Notes under the pieces: model-generated
The model's input: only the letters and a program-made list of their open reading frames with translations
Databases searched by the model: none
What the model was told of the DNA's origin: nothing
Part shown: piece by piece, positions 21,586 through 35,300 of the stretch
How positions within the stretch are numbered: position 1 is the stretch's first letter
Layout: each line of letters opens with the position of its first letter
Assembly: GCF_937616625.2 (NCBI RefSeq)
Contig: NC_065577.1
Location: forward strand, 20,411,501-20,475,500
DNA: 64,000 nt
Reading direction: 5' to 3'
Origin: Mercurialis annua
Lineage: Eukaryota > Streptophyta > Magnoliopsida > Malpighiales > Euphorbiaceae
Translations under genes and position numbers: made by a program

Positions 21586-22459
21586 AGATCCAAACATTTC
21601 ACCTTTTTAGCGATTTAAGCCGTTGCGAAACAAATCCAAACGTTTCACCTTTTTAGCGATTTAAGCCAAACATTTAAAACATTACGAAACCAACCAAACG
21701 TTTCACATTTTTAGCAATTTAAGCCAATAAGTTTACAAAGGTTACGAAATAAATCCAAATGTTTCACCTTTTCAGCGATTAAAGCCAAAAGATTAAAACA
21801 GTACAAAACTAATCCAAACGTTTGAAACGTTAAGAAACAAATCCAAATGTTTCATCTTTTTTAGCGATTTAAGCCAGACGTTTACAAACATTACGATACC
21901 AAAAACGTTACAAAGCAAATCCAAACATTTCACCTTTTTAGCAATTTAAGATAAACGTTTAAAAATGTTATGAAACAAATTATAACGTTTCACCTTTTTT
22001 GCTATTTAAGCCGAACGTCTAAAACGTCATGAAAGCAATCCAAACGTTTTAAACGTTGCGAAACAAATCCAAACGCTTGAAACGTTAAAAAACAAATCCA
22101 AATGTTTCATATTTTTAGCGATGGTAGCCAAACATTTACAAACGTTACGAAACAAAAATAAACGTTTCTTCTTCTTAGCGAGTTAAGCCAAACGTTTACA
22201 AACGTTACGAAACAAATTCAAACTTTTCACATTTTTAGCGATATATAGAAAATGTTTACAAACATTACGAAACAAATCCAAACGTTTCACCTTTTTAACG
22301 ATTTAAGCCAGGCGTTTAGAAACGTTACGAAACAAATCCAAACGTTTCACCTTTTTAGCGATTTAAGCGAAACGTTTAAAACGTTACGAAATAAATCCAA
22401 ACCTTTAAAACATTAAGAAATAAATCCTAACGTTTCACCTTTTTAGCGATTCATGCCAA
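21586..22459 (+). repeat. 60-bp satellite, forward orientation
   Basis: Forward monomers with several shortened or fused units, for example near 21,621 and 21,901. The block ends at GCCAA, the left flank of the next LTR. Confidence 0.92.
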
Positions 22460-25096
22460 TGTCACGACCCAATTTCATGGATCGCGACCGACGCTGGGGT
22501 ATGAGTATGGTTGTACCAAAACTCGTAGCAAGTCTTGCGGAAAACAACCAATCCTATAAACCTGCAGAAAATCCAATGCTCGGGGGCAACCGGACTCCAA
22601 CTTAAACAAACAGTCTATATAATAATATTTCCATTAAATAATAAATAACTAGAGTTATACAATTTAATATGCCAAAGCATATAATAAGCAAGTCAGACCA
22701 AATCCAACAACAACTCTAATGATATAGACTTCTAGTTTACTACTTCGATCTAAGAATAAAAATTAGTTTGACAATTTATTAAAATGAAATAAACCTCCGA
22801 GGAATAAAGAATCGCAGATCTGCAGACTCGTTAAAAATAATAAACCTGAAAAGTGGGGAAACAACGGGGATCAGATATATTGAGATTAGTTCGCAATACT
22901 ATTTACATTTAATAAGTTTAAAACCCTTAAATCAAAACCTTTCATGCTAATATATAATACGATTATGGAATAATGTATTTAAATGATCCCAGCGTGAGTA
23001 TGACATATCATACCAAAAAACCCAAAGTGGACGGGAACAAATCCTCGTTAAATTTCCAGCGTGAGCAAGACCATAGTCTGCCGATATCAAAGTATATACT
23101 AGTGCACACAGTCTCGATACAAGTCTATCGAGTAGCTCGTTCCAATCCAGATCCATAATCCGTAAAAACAGTTCAAAACATTTATAATATTAAAATATGA
23201 TGCGGTACTCAATAAAGCGGTAAATAGCACTACAAATTACTGCTTGCTAATCCACGTGAAAATCTGGTAAGCGACAAAACCTTATTTGATTCCGAAGCAC
23301 CAGTAGTCGACGAGTCTAAGAATAAAGTAAAACCAAAACTAAAATCAACCCCTAACTCTAGAGAGTGCTAGACACCACATTGGACTATCACAATACCGAG
23401 TAAAGCACAAGTACAGCCAAAATAGAATGGATAATTAAACACATAATGTCCCAAGTCAAAATACGAACAACATCAAGCAATACAATACTCAAATACTTAA
23501 ATAAGTCCAGTCTATTGAGTTTCCGCTTTAAAATCCGTTCCGAAAAATATTACTTAAATAATATTTAAATAATCACTTAAATCCATTTCCCCAATTATTG
23601 GGTTAGCCGAGTTACCAATAACTACCAAGCTACCTCACATGTCGGGTAACCCAAGTCTAACCCGACCCAAAATATTTTATCAAAAATATAAACCAAAGTT
23701 TATAATTCCAAAAATAATACTTTTTTGATAAAATCATAATTTATAATAAAAAATGTAACTCAATAGCTTCAAACCGAAGTAATCAATAGTTATCGATAAA
23801 ATATTTAAATAAAATAAATTAAGAAAAAAATTTAAAAGCTAAATTATAATTTAGTCAAATTATTATTTTTCAGATTTTAAAAATAATACTATTATCGATT
23901 AGTAAGTTAGAAGTTTAAACGATAAGCAAATGCCCGGTTTCAAATTGATAATTAACCAATTTACTCACTCATAAAATCCTTTATGTAATGCGTAGATACT
24001 AGCAACCTGCCAATGCTTAACACATGATAATTTAACAAGCCATGAAGAAAAAAATGGCCAAAGTAATACATAAACCAAATTAATCAAAGATGAAACGGCC
24101 AAAACAATTGAAACATTAATGAAGACCATATCCCCGCCAACATCATCTTTGTCAAGTGAAGTCATTATCAAACCGAATATCACAGAATTACAGAAACAAT
24201 TATTAATCAATACTGAATAATATAACGCATGAATCATTAGTCAAGGATGAATTCCAACAAGGCATTACCAAGTCTCAGTCCTCTGAAATTAAGAATCCAA
24301 CAACAGCCACCATTTGTGACGAATCAATATCGAGATCGAATCGAACAAAAAGAACAACGGAAGCAACACAAACTAATGGTAAAACAGTTGACAACTAACA
24401 AAACATGAAATTCTAATCTTAAACAAAGAAGAATCACATCAACCACACAAAGACACAATCGATAGCAACAAAGCAAACAGTAAACAGCGAATCAAAACGG
24501 CATAGGAACGGAAAGATTTTACGTACCAATTTCCATTCCAACACGTAGGGATTAACGAGGTCTATAAATAAGGATGAATAAAGAGAATAACCTCAGCAAT
24601 ATGCTAGTACAACGAATAACACAAGTTACGTACAGTGAGACGATATCAAATATGAAATAATGAACAAAGAGCGAAACAACATAATTTTCTTACATGAGAA
24701 TGAAAGGAAAGGATGATGAAGATGATCTTTCAGAAAGCTTTAGAGCGTATGATGGCTAGGGTTTTTACAGAAACGAAAAGAGTAGCAATGGTTTGAAATA
24801 AGACTTATATATGCAAAACAATAAGCTTCCCGCAACTGCTGCATAATTCCTCTTAATAGATTGCATGGGATTTTCTTCTTAAAAGATTGCATGGCTTTTC
24901 ATGCTAACAATGCATGGGCTTTTCATGTTAAAAATTGCATGGGGTTAATAACTTTTTTTTATAACAATATACATGCTTAACATACTTAATTTAATAATAA
25001 TAATAATAGATTACCTGAAGTTCGATGGAATGCAAAATAAAAAAAATTAAACATATTTAAAAATAATAATAAAATAAAAAAATACGGGGTATTACA
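22460..25096 (-). mobile_element. Solo chromovirus LTR, subfamily A2
   Basis: Plus strand runs TGTCACGACCC to GGGGTATTACA, 2637 bp, so the element reads on the minus strand. The satellite is interrupted within one monomer: GCCAA (22455-22459) on the left and GTTAA (25097-25101) on the right, where the right flank continues the monomer with several C-to-T and G-to-A changes. The TSD is therefore likely GCCAA with two transitions. It matches the truncated LTR at 49266 in its R/U5 half (the block with GGACGGGAACAAATCCTCG). U3 carries four TTGCATGG repeats (24861-24942) upstream of a minus-strand TATATAAG near 24804-24813. Short opposing open frames at 22947-23158 and 23965-24237 lie inside the LTR and are unsupported. 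Confidence 0.88.
24861..24942. repeat. Four direct copies of TTGCATGG in the LTR U3
   Basis: TTGCATGG-like units start at 24861, 24887, 24910 and 24935 (spacing 26, 23, 25), with CTTTTCATG between the later ones. They occupy the place just upstream of the TATA box that holds palindromes in subfamily A1. Confidence 0.8.
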
Positions 25097-26305
25097 GTTA
25101 AATATTTACAACCGTTTTACCTTTTTAGCGAATTAAGTCAAAAGAAACAATTCCAAACGTTTAAAACGTTATGAAAAAAATCCAAACACTTTAGACTTTT
25201 TAGCGATTTAAGCCAAATGTTTACAAACGTTACAAAAAAATACAAACGTTTCACTTTTTTAGGAATGAAGCAAAACGAAACGAAACCAATCCAAACGTTT
25301 AAAACGTTCGGAAACAAATCCAAACGTTTAAAACGTTCGGAAACAAATCCAAACGTTTTTAATCTTTTTAGCGATTTAAGCCAAAAGTTTACAAACGCTA
25401 CAAAATCAATCCAAACGTTTAAAAGTTACGAAATAAATCCAAACGTTTCACCTTGGCTTAAATTGCTAAAAAGGCGAAATGTTTGGATTTGTTTCGTATC
25501 GTTTGTAAACGTTTGGTTTAAATCGCTAAAAAGGTGAAATGTTAGGATTTGTTTCGTAACGTTTGTGAACGTTTGGCTTAAGTCGCTAAAAAATTGAAAC
25601 GTTTGGATTTGTTTTGTAATGTTTTGGCTTATGACACGTTTGGATTTGTTTCGTTACGAAACAAATCCAAACGTTTCAACTTTTTAGTGATTGAAGCCAA
25701 AGGTTTACAAACGTTACGAAACATAACCTAACGTTTGCCCTTTTTAGCGAATTAAGCCAAAACGTTTACAAACGTTACAAACAAATCTAAAAGTTTCACC
25801 TTTTTAGCGATTGAAGCCGAACGTTTACAAATGATAAAAACAAAGCCAAACGTTTAAAACATCACGAAACAAATCCTAACGTTTCACCTTTTTAGCTATT
25901 TAAACAAAATAATTAAAACATTAAGAAACAAATCCAAACGTTTAAAATAGCGTTTGGATTGGTTTTGTAACGTTTTAAACGTTTGGCACGTTTCACCTTT
26001 TTAGCGATTTAAGCCAAACTTTTAAAACGTTACGAAACAAATCCTAGCGTTTAAAACGTTTCGAAACTAATTCAAACGTTTCACCTTTTTAGCGATTTAA
26101 GCCAAACGTTTACAAACGTTACGAAACAAAACCAAACATTTTACCTTTTTAGCAATTTAAGCCAAACGTTTAAAACGTTACGAAACAAATACAAACGTTT
26201 TAAACATTATGAAACAAATCCTAACGTTTCCCCTTTTAAGCAATTTAAGCCAAACATTTAAAACTTTACGAAACCAATCCAAAAGTTTACAAATATTATG
26301 AAACA
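25097..26305. repeat. Scrambled satellite block with five orientation flips
   Basis: Orientation changes within 1.2 kb: forward to about 25,453, reverse to 25,654, forward to about 25,950, reverse for about 37 bases (25,951-25,987), forward to about 26,305, then reverse. Junctions join different monomer phases with no filler sequence. The block starts exactly at the 5' end of the A2 solo LTR. Confidence 0.85.
25636..25674. repeat. Perfect hairpin at a satellite flip, 18-bp arms
   Basis: ACGTTTGGATTTGTTTCG (25636-25653) and its exact reverse complement (25657-25674) are separated by TTA. This is a head-to-head monomer junction. Confidence 0.95.
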
Positions 26306-29300
26306 AAAAGGTGAAACGTTTTCATTATTTTCGTAACGTTTTTAATGTTTGGCTTAAATTGCTAAAAAGGTGAAATGTTTGGATTTATTTTGTAACGTTT
26401 GTAAACGTTTGTCTTAAATCGCTAAAAAGGTGAAACGTTTGGATTTGTTTTTTAACGCTCGTAAACGTTTGGCTTAAATTGCTAAAAAGGGGACACGTTT
26501 GGATTTGTTTCGTAACGCTTGCAAACGTTTGGCTTCAATCGCTAATAAGTGAAACATTTGGATTGGTTTCATAATGTTTTAAACGATTGGTTTTGTTTCG
26601 TATTGTTTTTAACGTTTGGATTGGTTTTGTAACGTTTAAAACTTTTTCCTTAAATCGCTAATAATGTGAAATGCTTAAATTTGTTTCGTTACGTTTGTAA
26701 ACGTTTTGCTTATATCGCTAAAAAGTTGAAACATTTGGCTTTGTTTCGTAACATTTGCAAGTGTTTGGCCTAAATTGCTAAAAAGGGGAAACGTTTGGTT
26801 TTGTTGCATAACATTTGTAAACGCTTGGATTGGTTTCGTAACGTTTTAAATGTTTGGCTTAAATTGCTAAAAAGGTGAAACGTTTGGTTTTGTTTCGTAA
26901 CTTTTTTAACGCTTGGATTTGTTTCTCAACATTTGTCTTATATCTCCAAAAAAGTGAAATGTTTGGATTTGTTTCGTAACGTTTGTAAACGTTTGGCTGA
27001 AATCGCTAAAATGTGAAACGTTTGGATTTTTTATGTAACGAATGTAAACTTTTGGCTTAACTCACTAAAAATGTGAAACGTTTGGATTTTGTTTCGTAAG
27101 ATTTTGTACCGTTTGTAAATGTTTGGATTAAATCGCTTAAAAGGTTAAACGTTAGGATTAGTTTCGTACCGTTTTAAACGTTTAGATTGGTTTCGTAATG
27201 TTTTAAACGTTGGGCTTAAATCGCTAATAAGGTGAAACATTTGGATTTGATTCGTAACGTTTTAAAACGTTTGACTTAAATCGCTAAGAAGGTGAAAATG
27301 TTTGATTTCTTGCTTAACATTTGTTAACGTTTAGCTTGAATCGCAAAAAAGGTGAAACGTTTGGATTTGTTTCGTAACGTTTTGATTGGTTTCATAATAT
27401 TTTAAACGTTTTGCTTAATTCGCTAAAAAGGTGAAACGTTTGGTTTTGATCGTAACGTTTGTTAATTTTTTTTTAAATTGCTAAAAAGGTGAAATGTTTG
27501 GTTTTGTTACGTAACGATTGTAAACGTTTGGATTGGTTTTGTAACGTTTTAAATGTTTGGCTTAAATAGCTAAAAAGGTGAAATATTTGGATTTATTTTG
27601 TAACGTTTGTAAACGTTTGACTTAAATCGCTAAAAAGGTGAAACATTTGGTTTCGTCTCGTAACCTTTGTAAACGTTTGGCTTATATCATTAAAAAGGTG
27701 AAACGTTTGAATTTATTTTGTAACGTTTGTAAACATTTGGCGTAAATTGCTAAAAAGGTGAAACGTTTGGAATTGTTTCGTAACGTTTTAAACGTTTTAA
27801 TTAGTGTAACAACGTTTCAAATGTTTGGATTCGTTTCTTAGTATTTGTAAACGTTTGGCTTAAATCGTTAAAAAGGTGAAACGTTTGGATTTGTTTCCTA
27901 ACATTTTAAACGTATAGATTTGTTTTGTAACGTTTTTAACTTTTGGATGAAATTCTAAAATGAAACGTTTGGATTTGTTTCATAACATTTGTAAATGTTT
28001 GGCTTCAATCCGCTAAAAAGGTGAAATGTTCGGTTTTGTTTCGTAACGTTTGTAAACGTTTGGTTTAAATCACTAAAAAGATAAAATGATTAGATTTGTT
28101 TCGTAACGTTTGTAAACGTTTGGCTTCAATCCTTAAAAAGGGGAAACGTTTTGATTTGTTTGGTTACGTTTATAAACGTTTGGCTTAAATCGGTAAAAAA
28201 GGGAAACATTTGGATTTGTTTCGTAACATTTGCAAACGTTTGGCTTATATCGCTAAAAATGTGAAATGTTTAGATTTGTTTCATAACGTTATAAACATTT
28301 GGATTGGTTTCATTCCGTTTTAAATGTTTGGATTTTTTTCGTATCGTTTGTAAACGTTTGGCTTAAATCGCAAAAAAGGTGAAACGTTTGGTTTTGTTTC
28401 ATAAATTATGTAAACGTTTGACTTAAATCGCTAAAAATGTAAAACGTTTGGATTTGTTCATAATGTTTTAAAATTTTGTCGTAAATCGCTAAAAAGGAGA
28501 AACGTTTGGATTTTTTTTACGTTTGTAAACCTTTGGCTTAAATCGCTAAAAAGGTACAACGTTTAGATTGGTTTTGTAGCGTTTGTAAACATTCGGCATA
28601 AATCGTTAAAAAAGGGAAACGTTTGGATTTGTTTCGTAATGTTTGTAAACGTTTGGCTTAAATCGCTAAAAATGTGAAACGTTTAGATTAGTTTCGTAAC
28701 GTTTGTAAACGTTTGGCTTAAGTCGTAAAATAGGTGAAATGTTTGAATTTGTTTCATAACGTTTATAAACGTTTGGCATAAATCGCTAAAATTGTGAAAT
28801 GATTGGATTTTTTTTGTAGCGTTTTAAAAGTTTGAATCGGTTTCTTAACGTTTTAAATGTTTGGCTTAAATCGCTAAAAAGGTGAAACGTTTGGATTTGA
28901 TTCGTAAAGTTTTAAATGTTTGGCTTAAATCGATTAAAAAGGGAAACGTTTGGTTTTGTTTCGTAACGTTTGTAAACGTTAGGCTTAAATCGCTAAAAAG
29001 GTGAAACATTTGGATATGTTTTGTAACGATTGAAAAGGTTTGGCTTAAACGATAAAAAGGTGAAACGTTATGTTATGTTTCGTAATGTTTGTAAACGTTT
29101 GGCTTAAATCATTAAATATGTGAATCGTTTGGATTTGTTTTGTGACGTTTTAAGCGTTTGGATTGCCTTCGTAACGTTTGTTAACGTTTGGCTTAAATCG
29201 ATAAAAAGGTATTGTTTCCTAACGTTTTAAACGATTGGCTTAAATCGCTAAAAAGGTGAAACGTTTGGATTTGTTTCGTAACGTTTGTTAACATTTGGCT

Positions 29301-32300
29301 TAAATCGCTAAAACGGTGAAATGTTTGGTTTTTTTCGTAGCGTTTATAAACGTTTGCCTTAAATCGCTAAAAATGTGAAACATTTGGATTTGTTTCATAA
29401 CGTTTTAAACTTTTGTCTTAAATCGCTAAAACGGTGAAACATTTGGATTTGTTTCGTAATATGTGTAAATGTTTTTCTTAAATTGCTACAAAGGTGAATC
29501 GTTTGGTTTTGTTTTGTAACTTTAGAAATGTTTGGCTTAAATCGGTAAAAATGTGAAATGTTTGGATTTGTTTCGCAATGTTTGTAACTTTTGTTTTAAA
29601 TTGCTATAAAGGTTAAATATTTTGATTTATTTTGTAGCGTTTGTCAACGTTTCGCTTAAATCGCTAAAAAGGTGAAATGTTCTAGTTGGTTTTGTAATGT
29701 TTGTACACGTTGGGCTTAAATCGGTAAAAAGGTGAAACGTTTTGATTTGTTTTGTAACGTTTGGCTTAAAACGCTAAAAATGTGAAAAATTTGGATTTGT
29801 TTTGTAACATTTGTAAACGTTTTGCTTATATTGCTAAAAAGGTGAAACAATTGGTTTTCTTTCGTAACGTTTGTAAACGTTTGGCTTAAATTGCTAAAAA
29901 GGTGAAACGTTTGGATTTGTTTCGTAACGTTTGTAAACGTTTGGCATAAATCGCTAAGAAGGTGAAACGTTTGGTTTTGTTTCGTAACGTTTATAAACGT
30001 TTGGCTCAAATCGCTTAAAATGAAAAACGTTTGGATTTGTTTCGTAACTTTTGAACTTTTGTCATTAATCTCTAACAAGGTGAAACGTTTGGATTTGTTT
30101 CGTAACTTTTGAACTTTTGTTTTTTAACGTTTGTAAACGTTAGGCATATATCGCTAAAAAGGTGAAACGTTTGGATTGGGTTTGTAAACGTTTGTACACG
30201 TTTGGCTTAAATCACTAAAAAAGTGAAATGTTTCGATTTGTTTAGTAAAGTTTGTAGACGTTTGGCTTAAATAGCTAAGAATGGGAAATGTTTGGACTTT
30301 TTTGTAACCTTTTTAACGTTTGTTTCGCAATGTTTTAAACGTTTGGTTTTAATCGTTATAAAGGTGAAACGTTTGGTTTGGTTTTGTTTCGTAATGTTTG
30401 TAAATGTTTGGCTTAAATCTCCAAAAAGGTGAAACATTTGTATTTGTTTCGTAACATTTGTAAACGTTGGCTTAAATTGCTAAAAATGTGAAACGTTTGA
30501 ATTTTATTCTTAACGTTTTATACGTTTAGATTGGTTTTGTAGCGTTTTAAATGTTTGGCTTAAATTTCTAAAAAGGTGAAACGTTTGGATTTGTTTCGTA
30601 ACGTTTGTAAATGTTTGGCTTAAATAGCTAAAAAGGTGAAACGTACGGATTTGTACAGAAAGGTTTGTAAACATTTGGCGTAAATCGCTAAACAGGGGAA
30701 ACATTTGGATTTGTTTCGTAACGCTTGTAAATGTTTGACTTATATTGCTAAAAAAGGCAAAACGTTTGGATTTGTTTCGTAACGTTTGTAAACGTTTTGC
30801 TTAAATGGCTAAAAAGGGGAAACGTTTGGATTTGTTTCGTAACGTTTTAAACGTTTGGATTTGTTTTGTAACGTTTCAAACTTCTACCTTAAATCGCTAA
30901 AAAGGGGAAACGTTTGGATTTGTTCCGTAACGTTTTTAAACGTTAGGCTTAAATCGCTAAAAAGGTGAAGTATTTGGATTGGTTTTGTAACAGAGGTGAA
31001 ACATTTGGACGTTTGGATTTTCTTCGTAACGTTTTAAATGTTTGGATTGGTTTTGAAATGTTTGTAAACGTTTGGCTTAAATCGCTAAAAAGGTGAAACG
31101 TTTCGATTTGTTTGGTAACATTTTAAACGTTTAGCTTAAATCATTAAAAAGGTGAAAGGTTTGGATTTGATTCATAACGTTTGTAAATGTTTGGCTTAAA
31201 TCGTTAAAAATGTGAAACGTTTGGATTTATTTCGTAACGATTGTATACGTTTGGCCTAAATCACTAAAAAGGGGAAACGTTTGGTTTTGTTTCGTATTCT
31301 TTGTAAACGGTTGGCTTAAATATCTACAAAGGTGAAACGTTTGGATTTGTTTCATAATGTTTTAAACTTTTGGATTGGTTTCGTAATGTTTTAATCGTTT
31401 GGCTTAAATCGCTAAAAAGGTGAAACGTTTAGATTTATTTCGTAGCGTTTGTCTACGTTTGGCTTAAATCGCTAAAAATGTGAAACGTTTGGATTTGTTT
31501 CGTAACGTTTTAAACGTTTGGATTGGTTTCGTAACGTTTTAAACGTTTGGCTTAAATTGCTAGAACGGTAAAACGTTTGAATTTGTTACGTAACGTTTTG
31601 AATGTTTGGATTGGTTTTGTAACGTTTGGATAAAATCGTTAAAAAGGTGAAACGCTTGGACCTGTTTCGTAACGTTTGTAAATGTTCGGCTTAAATTGCC
31701 AAGAAGGTGAAATGCTTGGATTTGTTTCGTATCGTTTGTAAACGTTTGGCTAAAATTTCTAAAAAGGTGAAACGCTTGGACTTGTTTCGTAACGTTTGTA
31801 AACGTTTGGCTTAAATTGCTAACAAGGTTAAAACCTTGGATTTGTTTCGTAACGTTTGTAAACATTTGGCTTAATTTGCTAAAAGGTGAAACATTTGGAT
31901 TTGTTCTTAACCTCTGTAAACGTTTGGCTTAAATCGCTAAAAAGGTGAAATGTTTGGTTTTGTTTCGTAAATTTTGTAAACGTTTGGCATCAATTGCTAA
32001 AATGGTGAAACATTTGGATTTATTTTGTAACGTTTGTAAACGTTTCGCTTTAATCGCTAAAAAGGTGAAATGTTTATATTTGTGTTATAACGTTTTAAAC
32101 ATTTGGATTGGTTTTGTAACGTTTATAAACGTTTGGCTTAAATCGCTTAAAAGGTGAAACATTTGGATTTGTTTCGTAACGTTTTAAACATATGGATTGG
32201 TTTCTAAATGGTTTAAATGTTTGATTTAAATCACTGAAAAGGTTAAACATTAGGATTTATTTCGTAACGTGTGTAAGGTTTGGCTTAAATCGCTATAAAT

Positions 32301-35300
32301 AAGAAACTTTTGGATTTATTTCGTAATGTTTTATACGTTTGGATTGGTTTCGTCACGTTTCAAACGCTTAGCTTAAATCGCTAAAAATATGAAATGTTCA
32401 AATTTTTCCGTATCATTTGTTAACATTTGGCTTAAATCACTAAAAAGGTGAAACGTTTGGTTTTATTTTGTCAAGTTTGTAAACGTTTGGTTGAAATCTC
32501 TAAAAATGTGAAACGTTTGAATTTTTTTCGTAACGTTTTAAACTTTTGTCTTATATCTCTAAAAAGGTGAAACGTTTCTATTTGTTTTGTAACGTTTGTA
32601 AACATTTGGCTTAAATCGCTAAAAAGATGAAATGTTTGGATTGGTTTTGTAACATTTGGAAACGTTTCGCATTAATCGTTAAAAAGGTGAAATGTTTAGA
32701 TTTGTTTCGTAACGTTTGTAAACGTTTGGCTTAAATCGCTAAAAATATGAAACGTTTGGATTTCTTTCGTAATGTTTTACACGTTTGGCTTAAATTGCTA
32801 AAAAGGTGAAACGTTTGGTTTTGTTTCTTAATATTTGTAAACGTTTGACTTAAATCGCTAAAAAGGTAAAACGTTTGGATTTGTTTCGTAACGTTTTAAA
32901 CATTTGGAATGGTTTCGTAAAGTTTTACACGTTTGACTTAAATTTATAAAAAGGTGAAGCATTTGAATTTGTTTCGTAACTTTTGTAAACATTTGGGTCA
33001 AATCGCTAAAAATGTGAAGCGTTTGGATTTGTTTCATAATGTTTTAATCGTTTGGATTGGTTTTGTAACGTTTTAAACGTTTATCTTAAATTGCTAAAAA
33101 GGTGAAACATATGGAATTGTTTCGTAACGTTTGTAAACGTTTGACATAAATTACTAAAAAGGTGAAACGTATGGAATTTTTTCGTAACGTTTTAAATGTT
33201 TGGCTTAAATTGATAAAAAGGTGAAACATTTGGATTTGTTTGGTAACGTTTGTACACGTGTGGCTTAAATCGCTAAAAATGCGAAAAGTTCGGATATGTT
33301 TTGTAGCGTTTGTAAACGTTTTGATTAGTTTCATATTGTTTTAAATGTATAGCTTAAACTGATAAAAAGGGGAAACATGTGGATTTGTTTCTTACAGTTT
33401 GTAAACGTTTGGCTAAAATCGCAAAAAAGGTCAAACGTTTGGCTTTGTTTCGTAACATTTGTAAACATTTGAAATTTGTTTTGTAACTTTTTATATATTT
33501 GGGTTGATTTTGTAACGTTTTAAACATTTGCCTTAAGTAACTAAAAAGGTGAAACGCTAAAAAGGTGAAACGTTTGGTTTTATTTCGTAACGTTTGTAAA
33601 CGATAAGCTTCAATCGCTAAAAGGTGAAATGTTTGTAACATTTGAAATAATTGGCTTGGTTTAGTATCGTTTTAAACGTTTGGTAAATCGCTAAAAAGGT
33701 GAAATGTTTGGATTTGTTTCGTAACGTTTTAAACATTTAGATAGGTTTCGTAACATTTTAAACATTGGGTTAAATGTTTGGATTTGTTTATGTTAAATCG
33801 CAAAAAATGTGAAACGTTTGGATTTGTTTCGTAACGTTTTAATTGTTTGGATTGGTTTTGTTACGTATTAAACGTTTGTCTTATATTGATAAAAAGGTAA
33901 AACGTTTTGATTTCTTTCGTAAAATTTGTAAACGTTTGGCTTAAATCGCTAAAAATGTGAAAGTTTTGGTTTTGTTTTGTAACGTTTGTAAACATTTGGA
34001 TTGGTTTCGTAACGTTTTAAATGTTTGGCTTAAATTGATAAATAGGTGAAACGTTTGGATTTGTTTCGTAACGTTTGTAAACATTTGGGTTAAATCGCTA
34101 AAAATGTGAAACGTTTGGATTTGTTTCAAAACGCTTTAATCGTTTGGATTGGTTTTGCAACATTTTAAACGTTTGTCTTAAATTGCTAAAAAGGTGAAAC
34201 GTTTGGATTTGTTTTGTAACGTTTTAAACGTTTGGATTGGTTCCGTAACGTTTTAAACGTCTGGCATAAATTGATAAAAAAGGTGAAACATTTGGATTTA
34301 TTGTAACGTTTGTAAACATTTGGCTTAAATCGCTAAAAATGTGAAACGTTTGGATTTGTTTTGTAGCGTTTGTAACCGTTTTGATTAGTTTCGTAACGTT
34401 TTAAATGTTTAGCTAATATTGATAAAAAGGGGAAACGTTTGGATTTGTTTCTTAAAGTTTGGAAACGTTTGGCTTAAATCCCAAAAAATGTGAAACATTT
34501 GGCTTTGTTTCGTAACGTTTGTAAACGTTTGAAATTTGTTTTGTAACTTTTTGCATATTTCGGTTGGTTTCGTAACCTTTTAAACGTTTGTCTGAAGTCG
34601 CTAAAAAGGTGAAATGCTAAAAAGGTGAAACGTTTGGTTTTATTTCGTAGCTTTGTAAGTGTTTGGCTTCAATCACTAAAAAGGAGAAACGCTTGGGATG
34701 GTTTCATAACGTTTTAAACATTTGGATTGGTTTCGTAATGTTTTAAACATTTGGCTTAAATTGATAAAAAGTTGAAATGTTTGGATTTGTTTCGTAACGT
34801 TTGTAAACGTTTTGGTTAAATTACTAAAATGTGAAACATTTGGATTTGTTTCGTAGCGTTTTAATCGTTTGGATTTTGTTTTGTAACGTATTAAACGATT
34901 GTCTTAAATTGATAAAAAGGTGAAACATTTGGTTTAGTTTTATAACGTTTGTAAATATTTGACTTAAATCGTTAAGAATGTCAAATGTTTGCATTTATTT
35001 CGTAACGTATTAAACGTTTGGATTGGTTTCATAACATTTTAAACACTTGGCTTAAATTGATAAAAAGGTGAAACGTTTGGATTTGTTTCGTAACGTTTCT
35101 AAACGTTTGTCTTAAATCACTAAAAATGTGAAAGGTTTGGATTTGTTTTGTAATATTTTTAAACATTTGGATTGGTTTCGTAACGTTTTAAACGTTTGGC
35201 TTAAATTGATAAGAAGGGGAAACATTTGGATTTGTTTCTTAGTGTTTGTAAACGTTTGGCTTAAATTGCAAAAAATGTGTAACGCTTGGCTTTATTTCGT

